Part shown: in pieces, positions 1 through 6,368 of the stretch
Position numbering within the stretch: position 1 is the stretch's first letter
How the letters are laid out: each line of letters begins with the position of its first letter
DNA from: JACKII01 sp963974445
GTDB taxonomy: Bacteria; Pseudomonadota; Alphaproteobacteria; Bin95
Assembly: GCA_963974445.1 (NCBI GenBank)
Contig: CAXBDI010000159.1
Coordinates: 1-6,595, forward strand
Direction: 5' to 3'
Length of the DNA: 6,595 bases
The notes under the pieces: generated by a model
Told to the model about the DNA's origin: nothing
The model's input: only the letters and a program-made list of their open reading frames with translations
Database searches by the model: none
Translations under genes and position numbers: made by a program

Positions 1-73
1 CGGATGGTCCAACGACTTCGCTCGATCCATACTCGGCCAAATGCGATAGCCCTGGTCCTGAGCCGGACCGCCC
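1..73. other. Left-edge sequence with possible tail of an unidentified gene and a small hairpin
   Basis: No complete gene lies here. On the + strand the frame beginning at position 2 runs to a TAG at 47-49 and would give a 15-residue tail ending ILGQMR. The frame beginning at 1 stays open to a TAG at 118-120. Neither is recognisable, and the first is slightly preferred because a hairpin follows it directly. The hairpin is GGTCC (54-58) with GGACC (65-69) around a six-base loop. No T-run follows, so it is a weak terminator candidate at best. Confidence 0.25.
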
Positions 74-102
74 TTGACCTGGCGAGGCGCAGACGGTATT
101 CA
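74..102 (+). promoter_or_regulatory. Sigma70-like promoter for rpmG
   Basis: A TTGACC -35 box (74-79) and a TATTCA -10 box (97-102) are separated by exactly 17 bases. This matches the housekeeping sigma consensus at five of six and four of six positions. Transcription would begin near 109, giving a leader of about 30 bases. A GAGG ribosome site (124-127) ends ten bases before the rpmG ATG. The assignment rests on sequence match and position only. Confidence 0.6.
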
Positions 103-137
103 CCGTTCCCTATTCTCTAGTATGAGGTTTTTCGGTC

Positions 138-305
138 ATGGCCAAGCCCGCCACAGTGTTGGTTAAGCTGGTGAGCACAGCGGACACCGGCTATTACTAC
201 GTCGCCAAAAAGAACCCGCGCACCAAGCCGGAAAAGTTGGAATTCAAGAAATTCGATCCGGTCGCGCGCAAACACGTCGTCTTCAAAGAACAGAAGATGA
301 AATAG
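138..305 (+). CDS. rpmG: 50S ribosomal protein L33
   Basis: This gene encodes a 55-residue basic protein of the large ribosomal subunit, which in the bacterial ribosome sits near the tRNA exit site. It begins MAKPATVLVKLVSTADTGYY and continues with the family block KNPRTKPEKLEFKKFDPVARKH, ending KEQKMK, and the length is exactly that of proteobacterial L33. There is no cysteine, so it is the zinc-independent form rather than the form with two CxxC pairs that chelates zinc. The ATG at 138 is supported by GAGG at 124-127. The gene has its own promoter-like sequence at 74-102 and ends against a hairpin shared with the convergent pdxH, so it is probably monocistronic. The identification is secure. 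Confidence 0.96.
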   Translation: MAKPATVLVKLVSTADTGYYYVAKKNPRTKPEKLEFKKFDPVARKHVVFKEQKMK

Positions 306-309
306 GCGC

Positions 310-330
310 TCTCAGGCCGGCGGCCTGAGA
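310..330. terminator. Bidirectional hairpin between rpmG and pdxH
   Basis: TCTCAGGCC (310-318) and GGCCTGAGA (322-330) form a perfect nine-base-pair stem with a three-base loop. It begins five bases after the rpmG stop and ends seven bases beyond the pdxH stop, so it can serve both convergent genes. Neither side has a proper T-run (the - strand side only has a short TATTT within rpmG), so it may act as a hairpin roadblock or as a 3' end stabiliser instead of a classical intrinsic terminator. Confidence 0.65.
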
Positions 331-337
331 TGGCACT

Positions 338-934
338 TCACGGATACAGCCGCTGCACCGCCCAGCCGTCGCCTTCGCGGGTGAAGCGGAAGCGGTCGTG
401 CAGACGATGCGGCTGATCCGACCAGAACTCGATCTCTGACGGGGTCACCTGATAGCCGCCCCAATGCTCCGGTCGCGGCACCGGTCGCCCTTCGTATTTC
501 GCCTCGATGGCTTGCACTGCCTGGATCAATTCTTCGCGCGAGGCGAGCGGTTGCGATTGCCGGGAGGCGTGCGCCCCGATCTGGCTGCCGCGATCCCGCG
601 ATGCGTAGTAGGTGTCGGACGCTGCCGGCGAGATTTTCTCGACTCGCCCAACGATTCGCACTTGCCGGCGTAGCGTCTTCCAGTGGAAGCATAGCGCGGC
701 CTGGCCGGTCTCCAGTTCCTCGGCCTTGCGGCTTTGGTAGTTGGTGAAGAAATGAAAGGCGCCGTCCTCAATGCCTTTCAGCAGTAAAATCCGCACCGAC
801 GGCCGACCATCCGCTGTCACTGTCGCCACCGACATGGCGTTCGGATCGTTCGGCTCGTTTTCGGTAGCCTCCGCCAGCCAGGATTTGAACCGGGTGATCG
901 GATCGATGGATGCGTCCATTTTGATAACCGCCAT
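338..934 (-). CDS. pdxH: Pyridoxamine 5'-phosphate oxidase
   Basis: PdxH is a cytosolic FMN enzyme that oxidises pyridoxine or pyridoxamine 5'-phosphate to pyridoxal 5'-phosphate with O2, the last step of vitamin B6 synthesis and salvage. The 198-residue product is slightly shorter than the E. coli enzyme, mainly at the N-terminus. Family signatures are visible in order: an R48-x4-K53 FMN-phosphate motif (RILLLK), FFTNYQSRK (62-70), RRQVR (89-93), Y109-x3-R113-x3-S117 for the substrate phosphate, WGGY (158-161), IEFW (168-171), RLHDR (177-181) and the C-terminal RLYP. The ATG at 934 is chosen for frame completeness. A second ATG at 919, preceded by GGCGG, would shorten it by five residues and cannot be excluded. 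The gene is divergent from the lipoprotein gene and convergent with rpmG, so it is probably transcribed alone. Confidence 0.96.
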   Translation of the reverse strand: MAVIKMDASIDPITRFKSWLAEATENEPNDPNAMSVATVTADGRPSVRILLLKGIEDGAFHFFTNYQSRKAEELETGQAALCFHWKTLRRQVRIVGRVEKISPAASDTYYASRDRGSQIGAHASRQSQPLASREELIQAVQAIEAKYEGRPVPRPEHWGGYQVTPSEIEFWSDQPHRLHDRFRFTREGDGWAVQRLYP

Positions 935-1053
935 TTGAATGGAAACTTAACTGGAGGCATAGCAAATAGGCGTCGGCTTTCCTATGTCATACAATGGCAC
1001 ATAGCGGATCAGGCGCGATTCGACCTGACGCGTACAACTTAGGGATATATTTC
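935..1053. promoter_or_regulatory. Divergent intergenic region, pdxH / lipoprotein gene
   Basis: These 119 bases must hold the start signals for both flanking genes. On the + strand a TACAAT -10-like box (990-995) lies at a suitable place, but the matching -35 position (967-972, TAGGCG) is poor. On the - strand a TTGTAT (+ strand 989-994) is followed after 17 bases by GCCTAT, also a weak pair. The clear element is AGGG at 1041-1044, nine bases before the ATG at 1054. No convincing operator was seen. Confidence 0.35.
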
Positions 1054-1518
1054 ATGCGACGCTTTGCTTTGGTTTTGGCATTGCCCCTGGCTCTGACGGC
1101 ATGCGAGGGCGGCAACAACAAGGAAATCGCCGGCACCGCGCTGGGCGGCGTGGCTGGTGGCGTACTGGGCTCGACCATCGGCAAGGGCTCTGGCAAGACC
1201 GCGGCCGTTATCGTCGGCGCCATTCTAGGCGGTATCGCGGGCAACCAGTTGGGCGGGGCGCTGGATGAGCGCGACCGCGAGCGGCTGCAACGCAACACTC
1301 AGACCACGCTGGAGAGCGCGCCGACCGGTGAGACCACCACATGGCGCAATCCGGACACGGGCAATTACGGCTCGACCACGCCAACCCGCACTTACGCCAA
1401 CGACAACGGCCAGCCCTGTCGCGAATACCAGTCGACGGTTACGGTGGCGGGTAAGCAGCAACAGGCTTACGGTACGGCGTGCCGCGATGCCGATGGCAAT
1501 TGGCGGATTGTGTCGTAA
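1054..1518 (+). CDS. Glycine-zipper surface antigen lipoprotein (17 kDa / RT0821-Lpp0805 type)
   Basis: This gene encodes a 154-residue predicted lipoprotein. A short signal peptide (basic MRRF, then a hydrophobic stretch) ends in the lipobox L14-T15-A16-C17. Glu rather than Asp follows the cysteine, which fits outer-membrane sorting. Residues 27-70 are a glycine zipper with repeated GGVAGG, GAILGG and GNQLGG patterns, the two-helix element found in rickettsial 17 kDa antigen relatives. A charged DERDRERLQR segment follows, then a Thr/Asn-rich part, then the C-terminal block with C122-REYQSTV, AYGTAC143 and DGNWRIV typical of the family. An upstream in-frame ATG at 994 exists, but the start at 1054 gives a proper signal peptide and has AGGG at 1041-1044. 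Its role is probably structural or stress-related in the envelope, with no biochemical function evident. The J-protein gene follows after 24 bases and is likely co-transcribed. Confidence 0.88.
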   Translation: MRRFALVLALPLALTACEGGNNKEIAGTALGGVAGGVLGSTIGKGSGKTAAVIVGAILGGIAGNQLGGALDERDRERLQRNTQTTLESAPTGETTTWRNPDTGNYGSTTPTRTYANDNGQPCREYQSTVTVAGKQQQAYGTACRDADGNWRIVS

Positions 1519-1542
1519 CGCGTCGGAGGTTCCGTCCCCGTA

Positions 1543-2502
1543 ATGCAAGATCCGTACGCGGTCCTTGGGCTTTCGCGGTCGGCGACAGCGGAGGAAGTCA
1601 AGCGCGCCTACCGCGGTTTGGCGAAAAAACTGCACCCAGACGTCAATCCCGACGATCCGGATGTTGCGCGGCGCTTCCAGGACGTCAGCGCTGCGTACGA
1701 TGTTTTGCGCGACAAAGATCGGCGGGCTGCCTATGACCGTGGCGAACGGGAGGGGATGCCGCCGCATGGTGCGAATGGCGGGCCCGGCTTTCGGCGGGCC
1801 TATGCGGACGAAGGCGGTTTTCACTTCCGGCGCGGCCCGCCGCCGGAGAGCGATGATCTGTTCGAGCAGATTTTCGGCATGTTCGGCCAGCGTGCCCGGC
1901 GCGATGGCGCGGGCCCGAGACCGGGCTCCGGTCAGCGGGCCGGGGCCGGACGCGGCGGTGCGGAGAAAACCAATGGCGCTACCTCGCGCCCTGCAACCGT
2001 GCAGTTGGATGCGGAGGTGCCGTTTCTCGTCGCGATCAAGGGCGGTACTCAGCGGGTGCACCTGCCGTCCGGACGGGATGTGGATGTGCGCATTCCGATT
2101 GGCACCGAAGACGGCACGCAACTGCGCCTGCCGCACCAGGGGCAATCCGGTGCAGATGGCCGTGCGGGTGACGTAATCGTCACCGTCGCCGTAGAGGACC
2201 ACCCGGTTTTTCGGCGCGACGAGAACGATATTCTGACCGACCTGCCGGTCGATCTGCATCAGGCGGTGTTGGGCGATAGGGTAACGGTTCCCACCATTGA
2301 CGGCCCGGTGACCATGCGGGTGCCGCCGGGTTCGAACACCGGTACGCGTCTGCGTTTGCGAGGCAAGGGCGTGCCGGCGCGGCGCGGCATCGAGGCCGGC
2401 GACCAGTATGTGACGCTCCGTATCGTGCTGACCAACCCGAACGATCCGCTGTTGACCCGGTTCCTGCGCGAACGGCGAGAGCAACCGGCCGACGCCGATT
2501 AG
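1543..2502 (+). CDS. J-domain co-chaperone, class B (CbpA-like, no zinc finger)
   Basis: The 319-residue protein is an Hsp40 that would stimulate the ATPase of DnaK and deliver clients to it. The J domain covers residues 3-66, with YAVLGL at the start and the catalytic HPD at 31-33. A Gly/Arg-rich linker (about 70-150) contains DDLFEQIFGMFG (104-115). Two beta-rich C-terminal substrate-binding domains follow, about 152-225 (IPIGTEDGTQLRL) and 228-305 (DLPVDLHQAVLGD, VPPGSNTGTRLRLRGKG). The CxxCxGxG repeats of true DnaJ are absent and there is no cysteine at all, so this is not the main DnaJ that usually lies beside dnaK. GGAGG at 1525-1529 precedes the ATG by 13 bases, a somewhat long spacing. 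The gene is probably co-transcribed with the lipoprotein gene 24 bases upstream. No heat-shock promoter is evident. Confidence 0.92.
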   Translation: MQDPYAVLGLSRSATAEEVKRAYRGLAKKLHPDVNPDDPDVARRFQDVSAAYDVLRDKDRRAAYDRGEREGMPPHGANGGPGFRRAYADEGGFHFRRGPPPESDDLFEQIFGMFGQRARRDGAGPRPGSGQRAGAGRGGAEKTNGATSRPATVQLDAEVPFLVAIKGGTQRVHLPSGRDVDVRIPIGTEDGTQLRLPHQGQSGADGRAGDVIVTVAVEDHPVFRRDENDILTDLPVDLHQAVLGDRVTVPTIDGPVTMRVPPGSNTGTRLRLRGKGVPARRGIEAGDQYVTLRIVLTNPNDPLLTRFLRERREQPADAD

Positions 2503-2510
2503 CGCCTCGG

Positions 2511-2526
2511 TTGAAGCCCGGGACCC
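2511..2526 (+). repeat. Partial copy of a GCCGGGAC-type intergenic repeat
   Basis: TTGAAGCCCGGGACCC, just downstream of the J-protein stop, closely resembles the right half of the palindromic repeat at 6440-6462 (TTGAGCCGGGACCC). The left arm is not preserved here. It may be a decayed member of a dispersed alphaproteobacterial palindromic repeat, or a chance match of low-complexity GC sequence. Confidence 0.3.
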
Positions 2527-2612
2527 GCGCCGGAGAATTTGTCACAGTGTGGATCGTCTGTCGTTAGCTCTCCGGTATGGACCTGGGCACGGCCGCGCGG
2601 AAGTAGAGGTGG

Positions 2613-2633
2613 GATCGCGGCTCGATCATTTTA
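2613..2633 (+). terminator. Weak terminator candidate after the J-protein gene
   Basis: GATCG (2613-2617) and CGATC (2623-2627) form a five-base-pair stem with a five-base loop, followed by ATTTTA. It lies in the gene-free spacer 2503-2699 between two genes whose transcripts converge, about 110 bases after the J-protein stop. The stem is short, so confidence is low. Nothing else recognisable was found in this spacer. Confidence 0.25.
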
Positions 2634-2699
2634 GCCATTTGTATAAGCGCCCTGGAACTTTTGGTACTGGTGCGCCGATCCATGCGGAGGGCTGACCCT

Positions 2700-3926
2700 T
2701 TATTTTCCAGACGCATATTCCGCGATCAACACGCTGACCGGTTTGTTCAGAACCTCATTCTCCTGATGGCGGAGCAGGGTCACGGTCTCCATTTCCCGGT
2801 CGAGTTCCGGGGTGCCCAGGCCCAATGTCTGCCACAACTCGGCGGTGGGAGTCCGGGAGTAGTCGCGACCGGCAACGAACCAACCCTCGCCCGTGACCAC
2901 GACGAAGCCGTCTTCGGTCAGGCGCTCCAGGACATCGGCCCAACCGGCCTCGACCACTTCCGGTTCGTCTGCCGACACCTGTTTGCCAGTTCCCGCTGCT
3001 TCCCAAAGGCAGGCTAGGAGGGCCAGCGCACCGGACAAACGTGCCGCGGCAGTTTCGGTGTCTCTGTCTCCCAGAGCGAGCGATTCGCGCCATTCCGGCA
3101 ATCCGGCGGTCACTTCCGCACCGATCAGAATGACCGTCCAAGATGCATAAAGCCACACCAGAAAAACCGGTATCGCAGCAAGCGCGCCGTAGAGGGCGCG
3201 GTAATTGTCGGTATTGTCGAGGTAGACCGCAAAACCCAGCTTGAGCACTTCGAACAAAGCCGCCGCGACGAAACCGCCAATCGCAGCGTAGCGAAACCGG
3301 ACTTGGGCGTGCGGGATGGCGACGAACAGGAGGGTGAAGGCGATCCATTGCAAGACCAGCGGCGCCAGCCGGCCGATCCTCTGGATGGCGCTCTGCACGG
3401 TGCCGTCGTCGGCGACGGCAAAGAAGTAGCTGGTCAGCGACAGGCTCGCGCCCAGCAGTAATGGGCCCAGCGTCAAAACCGACCAGAACCGCAGCAGCCG
3501 CCGGCCCAACGAGCGGGGGCTTTGCACCCGCCAGATGCGGTTGAATGTGCTCTCGATGGTCGACAGCAGCATGAGGGCGGTGACCGCGATGCCGGCAAGG
3601 CCGGGCGTCGTCAGCGACTGGGCGTTGGCCAGGAACGCGTCGATGTATTGGGCGGCAGGCCCTTTGCTGGTGGGCAGCAACACATCCAGCACGGCCGATT
3701 TCACCGACTCGCGCATACCTTCGAAGGCGCTAAAGCCCGACAAGATAGCCAGGGAAACTGCCAGAAGCGGCACAAGGCTCAACAGCGTGGTGTACGTGAG
3801 GGCGGATGCGGTTTGCAGGCCGCGGTCCGCATTGAAACGGCACACGACGAGCACGCCGAATTTGTGCAACGCCCCCCAATTTCTGGGCTGGCGCACCCAG
3901 GCAGCCACCTTCGATGATACTGCCAT
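2700..3926 (-). CDS. yihY: YihY/BrkB-family inner-membrane protein with soluble C-terminal tail
   Basis: This 408-residue integral membrane protein belongs to the YihY family, once misnamed ribonuclease BN. Its function is not settled; transport or envelope roles have been proposed. Six hydrophobic segments are visible at about 45-66, 106-123, 148-172, 187-205, 212-235 and 245-272. Family signatures are QTASALTYTTLLSLVPLLAV (38-57), the FNRIW motif (128-132) and YGALAAIPVFLVWLYASW (246-263) followed by ILIGAEV. Residues 290-408 form a soluble tail with a winged-helix-like pattern (VLERLTEDGFVVVTGEGWFVAGRD), present in the longer members of the family and absent from the roughly 290-residue ones. 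The start at 3926 is fixed by a perfect AAGGAGG eight bases upstream. The gene is divergent from fabI and stands alone. Confidence 0.92.
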   Translation of the reverse strand: MAVSSKVAAWVRQPRNWGALHKFGVLVVCRFNADRGLQTASALTYTTLLSLVPLLAVSLAILSGFSAFEGMRESVKSAVLDVLLPTSKGPAAQYIDAFLANAQSLTTPGLAGIAVTALMLLSTIESTFNRIWRVQSPRSLGRRLLRFWSVLTLGPLLLGASLSLTSYFFAVADDGTVQSAIQRIGRLAPLVLQWIAFTLLFVAIPHAQVRFRYAAIGGFVAAALFEVLKLGFAVYLDNTDNYRALYGALAAIPVFLVWLYASWTVILIGAEVTAGLPEWRESLALGDRDTETAAARLSGALALLACLWEAAGTGKQVSADEPEVVEAGWADVLERLTEDGFVVVTGEGWFVAGRDYSRTPTAELWQTLGLGTPELDREMETVTLLRHQENEVLNKPVSVLIAEYASGK

Positions 3927-3934
3927 TGCGTCTG

Positions 3935-3941
3935 CCTCCTT
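3935..3941 (-). promoter_or_regulatory. Strong ribosome binding site of yihY
   Basis: On the - strand AAGGAGG lies exactly eight bases before the ATG at 3926. It is the best Shine-Dalgarno match in the window and decides the start. The rest of the 166-base divergent spacer (3927-4092) shows no -35/-10 pair on either strand that I would defend. Confidence 0.8.
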
Positions 3942-4083
3942 GCTGCCGCATAAGTGGGCTGAGAAAGTCGAGCGTTCGACCGACGGCGTCGCCGACCGTG
4001 GCCCTCATGTGTATTGGGCTATTGTGTGGAGGCCAACCCCGCTTGCCGTCTAGCGTGGCTCTCGCCGTTGTGGGTATGTCGCA

Positions 4084-4087
4084 GGAG
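4084..4087 (+). promoter_or_regulatory. Ribosome binding site deciding the fabI start
   Basis: GGAG at 4084-4087 ends five bases before the ATG at 4093. An alternative in-frame GTG at 4087 would overlap this site and leave no room for one, so the ATG is the more probable start, removing two residues from the longest frame. Confidence 0.7.
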
Positions 4088-4092
4088 TGACA

Positions 4093-4929
4093 ATGGAATT
4101 GCAGTCGAATCTCATGGTTGGCAAACGCGGGCTGATCATGGGTGTAGCGAACGAACGGTCACTCGCCTGGGGCATTGCACAAACTCTGGCTGCGCACGGC
4201 GCGGCGCTGGCGTTTACCTACCAGGGTGAAGCCCTGGAGAAGCGTGTCCGTCCGTTGGCGGAATCGCTCGGCAGCCCGTTGCTGTTGCCCGCCGATGTCA
4301 CCGATGCTGACAGCCTCGACCGGCTGTTTGCGGCGGTCGAGGAGACCTGGGGCGGCCTGGATTTCGTCGTGCACGCTATCGCCTTCTCCGACAAGGAGCA
4401 GTTGAAAGGCCGGTACGCCGACACGACACGCGATAATTTTCTGCGCACTCTGGATATCTCCTGCTTTTCCTTCACCGATATCGCCCGCCGTGCCAGCGCG
4501 ATGATGCGCGCGGGTGGATCGCTGGTGACGCTGACCTATTACGGGGCGGAGCGGGTGATGCCTCACTACAACGTCATGGGCGTCGCCAAGGCAGCATTAG
4601 AGGCGAGCGTGCGCTATCTGGCCGCAGATTTGGGCGCAGACGGCATTCGCGTCAACGCCATTTCCGCCGGCCCCGCCAAGACGCTGGCCGCATCCGGCAT
4701 TGGCGATTTCCGCTATATCCTAAAGTGGAACGAGTTCAACTCGCCGATGCAGCGCAACGTGACATTACAGGATGTCGGCGGCAGCGCGCTTTATCTGCTG
4801 AGCGATTTGGGCAGCGGCGTCACCGGCGAAACCCACCATGTCGATTGCGGCTATCATACCGTCGGCATGATGAACCCGCACCGGGCGCAAGATACCGCCG
4901 AGTTGCTAAGCACATTCAAAGAGAAATAG
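4093..4929 (+). CDS. fabI: Enoyl-[acyl-carrier-protein] reductase (NADH)
   Basis: FabI reduces trans-2-enoyl-ACP to acyl-ACP, the last step of each fatty acid elongation cycle, in the cytosol. The 278-residue short-chain dehydrogenase has the FabI-type cofactor loop G17-VANERS-LAWG27, D68-V69 near the adenine, HAIAF (94-98), and the catalytic pair Y159-x6-K166 with the further conserved Tyr at 149 (E. coli Tyr156, Lys163 and Tyr146). SAGPAKTLAASGI and the substrate-loop segment KWNEFNSPM follow, then GETHHVDCGYH near the end. Length and motifs indicate a complete enzyme. Position 97 is Ala where E. coli has Gly93, a site where Val gives triclosan resistance; the Met162 and DF positions matching Met159 and Phe203 are kept. 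aroC starts 33 bases downstream, so the two are probably co-transcribed. Confidence 0.96.
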   Translation: MELQSNLMVGKRGLIMGVANERSLAWGIAQTLAAHGAALAFTYQGEALEKRVRPLAESLGSPLLLPADVTDADSLDRLFAAVEETWGGLDFVVHAIAFSDKEQLKGRYADTTRDNFLRTLDISCFSFTDIARRASAMMRAGGSLVTLTYYGAERVMPHYNVMGVAKAALEASVRYLAADLGADGIRVNAISAGPAKTLAASGIGDFRYILKWNEFNSPMQRNVTLQDVGGSALYLLSDLGSGVTGETHHVDCGYHTVGMMNPHRAQDTAELLSTFKEK

Positions 4930-4962
4930 GCGGTAAGCCGCGCTCGCCTCGGGTCAATTCGC

Positions 4963-6060
4963 ATGAGCTTCAACAGCTTCGGTCATAGCTTCCGCTTCAC
5001 CACCTGGGGCGAAAGCCATGGGCCGGCGATCGGCGTGGTCGTCGATGGTGTGCCGCCGTGCGTGCCATTGGACGAGCGCCAAGTGCAGGCGCGCCTCGAC
5101 CGCCGCCGGCCAGGGCAGTCGCGGTTCACCACCCAGCGCCAGGAACCGGACCGGATCAAAATCCTCTCCGGCGTGTTCGAGGGGCGGACCACCGGCACGC
5201 CCATCGGCATGGTGATCGAAAACACCGATCAGCGCAGCCGCGACTATGGCGACATCGCCGAGCGCTACCGCCCGGGCCATGCCGACTACACCTATCAGGC
5301 GAAATACGGCACCCGGGATTATCGCGGCGGCGGGCGGTCATCGGCCCGCGAGACGGCGATGCGGGTCGCGGCGGGCGCGGTGGCCGAGGCAGTGTTGAAA
5401 AGCGTGCTGGGGGAGAGTTGCCAGGTACGCGGCGCCCTCGTGGCGATGGGCGGCGATACGGTCGGCCGTGACGCTTGGGATTGGGCAGAGGTCGACCGGA
5501 ACCCGTTTTTCTGTCCCGATGCCGCTGCGGCGGAACGCTGGGCCGAGACGCTGGATGCGGCGCGCAAAGACGGCTCGTCATTGGGCGCGGTGATCGAATT
5601 GGTGGCCGACGGCATCCCGCCAGGCTTGGGCGAGCCGGTCTATGGCAAGCTCGACGGCGATTTGGCCGCGGCGCTGATGAGCATCAACGCGGTCAAGGGC
5701 GTCGAGATCGGCGATGGTTTTGCCGCCGCCGCGATGCGGGGGGAAGATGCTCACGACCGCATGTATCCGGGCAATGGCCCGACGCCGCGCTTCGAAAGCA
5801 ATCATGCGGGCGGTGTGTTGGGCGGCATTTCCAGCGGTCAGCCGGTGGTCGCCCGTTTTGCGGTGAAGCCGACCAGCTCGCTCTTGATCCCTCAACCCAG
5901 CGTGACCCAAGAGGGCAAGCCTGTCGAGGTTCGGACTAAGGGCCGGCACGACCCTTGCGTCGGTATTCGTGCGGTGCCGGTGGGCGAGGCGATGATGGCC
6001 ATCGTCCTCGCCGATCACCTGCTGCGCCACCGCGGCCAGGTCGGTGAGACCTGGCGTTAG
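4963..6060 (+). CDS. aroC: Chorismate synthase
   Basis: AroC converts 5-enolpyruvylshikimate 3-phosphate to chorismate by 1,4-elimination of phosphate, using reduced FMN. This is the last common step to aromatic amino acids, folate and ubiquinone. The 365-residue product is full length. It carries the first signature TTWGESHGPAIG (13-24), the RRRPGQSRFTTQRQEPD segment (47-63), His106, GGGRSSARETAMRVAAGA (122-139), SNHAGGVLGGISSGQP (279-294) and GRHDPCVGIRAVPVGEAM (327-344). The ATG at 4963 gives the canonical MSFNSFG start, although only a poor GGG-type ribosome site lies upstream. Translation may therefore depend partly on ribosomes leaving fabI 33 bases before. Whether the enzyme is monofunctional cannot be read here, but no separate flavin-reductase domain is appended. 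It converges on a small gene with only 18 bases between the stops. Confidence 0.97.
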   Translation: MSFNSFGHSFRFTTWGESHGPAIGVVVDGVPPCVPLDERQVQARLDRRRPGQSRFTTQRQEPDRIKILSGVFEGRTTGTPIGMVIENTDQRSRDYGDIAERYRPGHADYTYQAKYGTRDYRGGGRSSARETAMRVAAGAVAEAVLKSVLGESCQVRGALVAMGGDTVGRDAWDWAEVDRNPFFCPDAAAAERWAETLDAARKDGSSLGAVIELVADGIPPGLGEPVYGKLDGDLAAALMSINAVKGVEIGDGFAAAAMRGEDAHDRMYPGNGPTPRFESNHAGGVLGGISSGQPVVARFAVKPTSSLLIPQPSVTQEGKPVEVRTKGRHDPCVGIRAVPVGEAMMAIVLADHLLRHRGQVGETWR

Positions 6061-6078
6061 GCAGCGCTGGCAAAGCCT

Positions 6079-6225
6079 TTAGCCGAACAGCAGCGCGCGC
6101 GTTTCGTCGACGCTGAAAAAGACGAATGCCGCCAGGGCCGCCATCGCGACCACATAGGTCGTAGCCGTCGACAGCCAGTTGATCGAGGAAGATGCGGTAT
6201 TGAGGCGGGTGTTTGCGATTTGCAT
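6079..6225 (-). CDS. Small single-helix membrane protein, unknown function
   Basis: I do not recognise this gene. It would encode 48 residues: a polar N-terminus (MQIANTRLNTASSS), one hydrophobic helix at about 21-38 (ATTYVVAMAALAAFVFFS) and a short tail VDETRALLFG. Support for a real gene comes from GGGAG (6234-6238 on the + strand, read on -) exactly eight bases before the ATG, and from a good promoter about 90 bases upstream with a perfect TATAAT. A longer frame opening at a GTG at 6276 has no comparable ribosome site. Overlapping frames are less protein-like. The stop lies 18 bases from the aroC stop on the other strand, leaving no room for a standard terminator. The product could be a small inner-membrane accessory subunit or a stress peptide, but nothing in the context decides. 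Confidence 0.6.
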   Translation of the reverse strand: MQIANTRLNTASSSINWLSTATTYVVAMAALAAFVFFSVDETRALLFG

Positions 6226-6309
6226 TTGGGTATCTCCCGGTTGCGTTTGATGACGCAGAGATAGTCCATGCTGCACCTGCGAATAAGATCGGATTCAGAT
6301 CATCATTCG

Positions 6310-6322
6310 TGCATTATATGCA
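6310..6322. repeat. Inverted repeat over the -10 box
   Basis: TGCAT (6310-6314) and ATGCA (6318-6322) are exact inverse complements around TAT. The palindrome covers the - strand -10 box TATAAT. It is short, so it could be chance, but its placement is that of a repressor site. Confidence 0.35.
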
Positions 6323-6341
6323 AAAATAAGCGATATATTAA
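6313..6341 (-). promoter_or_regulatory. Sigma70-like promoter for the small membrane protein gene
   Basis: Read on the - strand, a perfect TATAAT (6318-6313) is preceded after 17 bases by TTAATA (6341-6336), which matches the -35 consensus at four of six positions. A TGCA precedes the -10. Transcription would start near 6306, leaving a leader of about 80 bases before the ATG at 6225. Inverted repeats overlap both boxes, which suggests control by a DNA-binding protein. Confidence 0.5.
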
Positions 6342-6368
6342 TTTTTCACGTTCAATTAATGCAAAAAT
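6318..6368 (+). repeat. Direct repeat of ATGCAAAAAT, two copies
   Basis: ATGCAAAAAT occurs at 6318-6327 and again at 6359-6368, start to start 41 bases, close to four helical turns. A third partial form, TTATGCAA, lies at 6388-6394. Spacing on the same helix face suits cooperative protein binding or A-tract bending, but the sequence is AT-rich and chance recurrence is possible. Confidence 0.4.
6337..6360. repeat. 24-base operator-like inverted repeat over the -35 box
   Basis: ATTAATT (6337-6343) and AATTAAT (6354-6360) are perfect inverse complements separated by ten bases, TTTCACGTTC. The left arm overlaps the -35 box of the - strand promoter. Arm length and spacing match the binding site of a dimeric helix-turn-helix regulator. 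No regulator gene is present in the window. Confidence 0.45.

Noticed and set aside
994..1053. Upstream in-frame ATG extending the lipoprotein by 20 residues
   Set aside because: The extension would bury the signal peptide and lipobox; the ATG at 1054 has a ribosome site and gives a normal lipoprotein start.
1225..2484. A 419-residue open frame on the - strand across the lipoprotein and J-protein genes
   Set aside because: It is antisense to two well-recognised genes, has an Arg/Ala/Pro-rich composition typical of GC-rich shadow frames and shows no domain.
2592..2621. GCCGCG/CGCGGC inverted repeat with an 18-base loop after the J-protein gene
   Set aside because: Six-base arms with a long loop are expected by chance in GC-rich sequence; the adjacent shorter hairpin with T residues is the better terminator candidate.
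3522..4053. Open frames on the + strand opposite yihY and into the fabI upstream region
   Set aside because: They mirror the codon pattern of yihY, lack ribosome sites and resemble no protein family.
5156..5615. Open frames on the - strand within aroC
   Set aside because: Arg/Pro/Ser-rich shadow translations of a clearly identified gene.
6338..6359. Possible CtrA-type TTAA-N7-TTAA site in the AT-rich island
   Set aside because: The two TTAA elements are 14 bases apart, not seven, so the site does not match.
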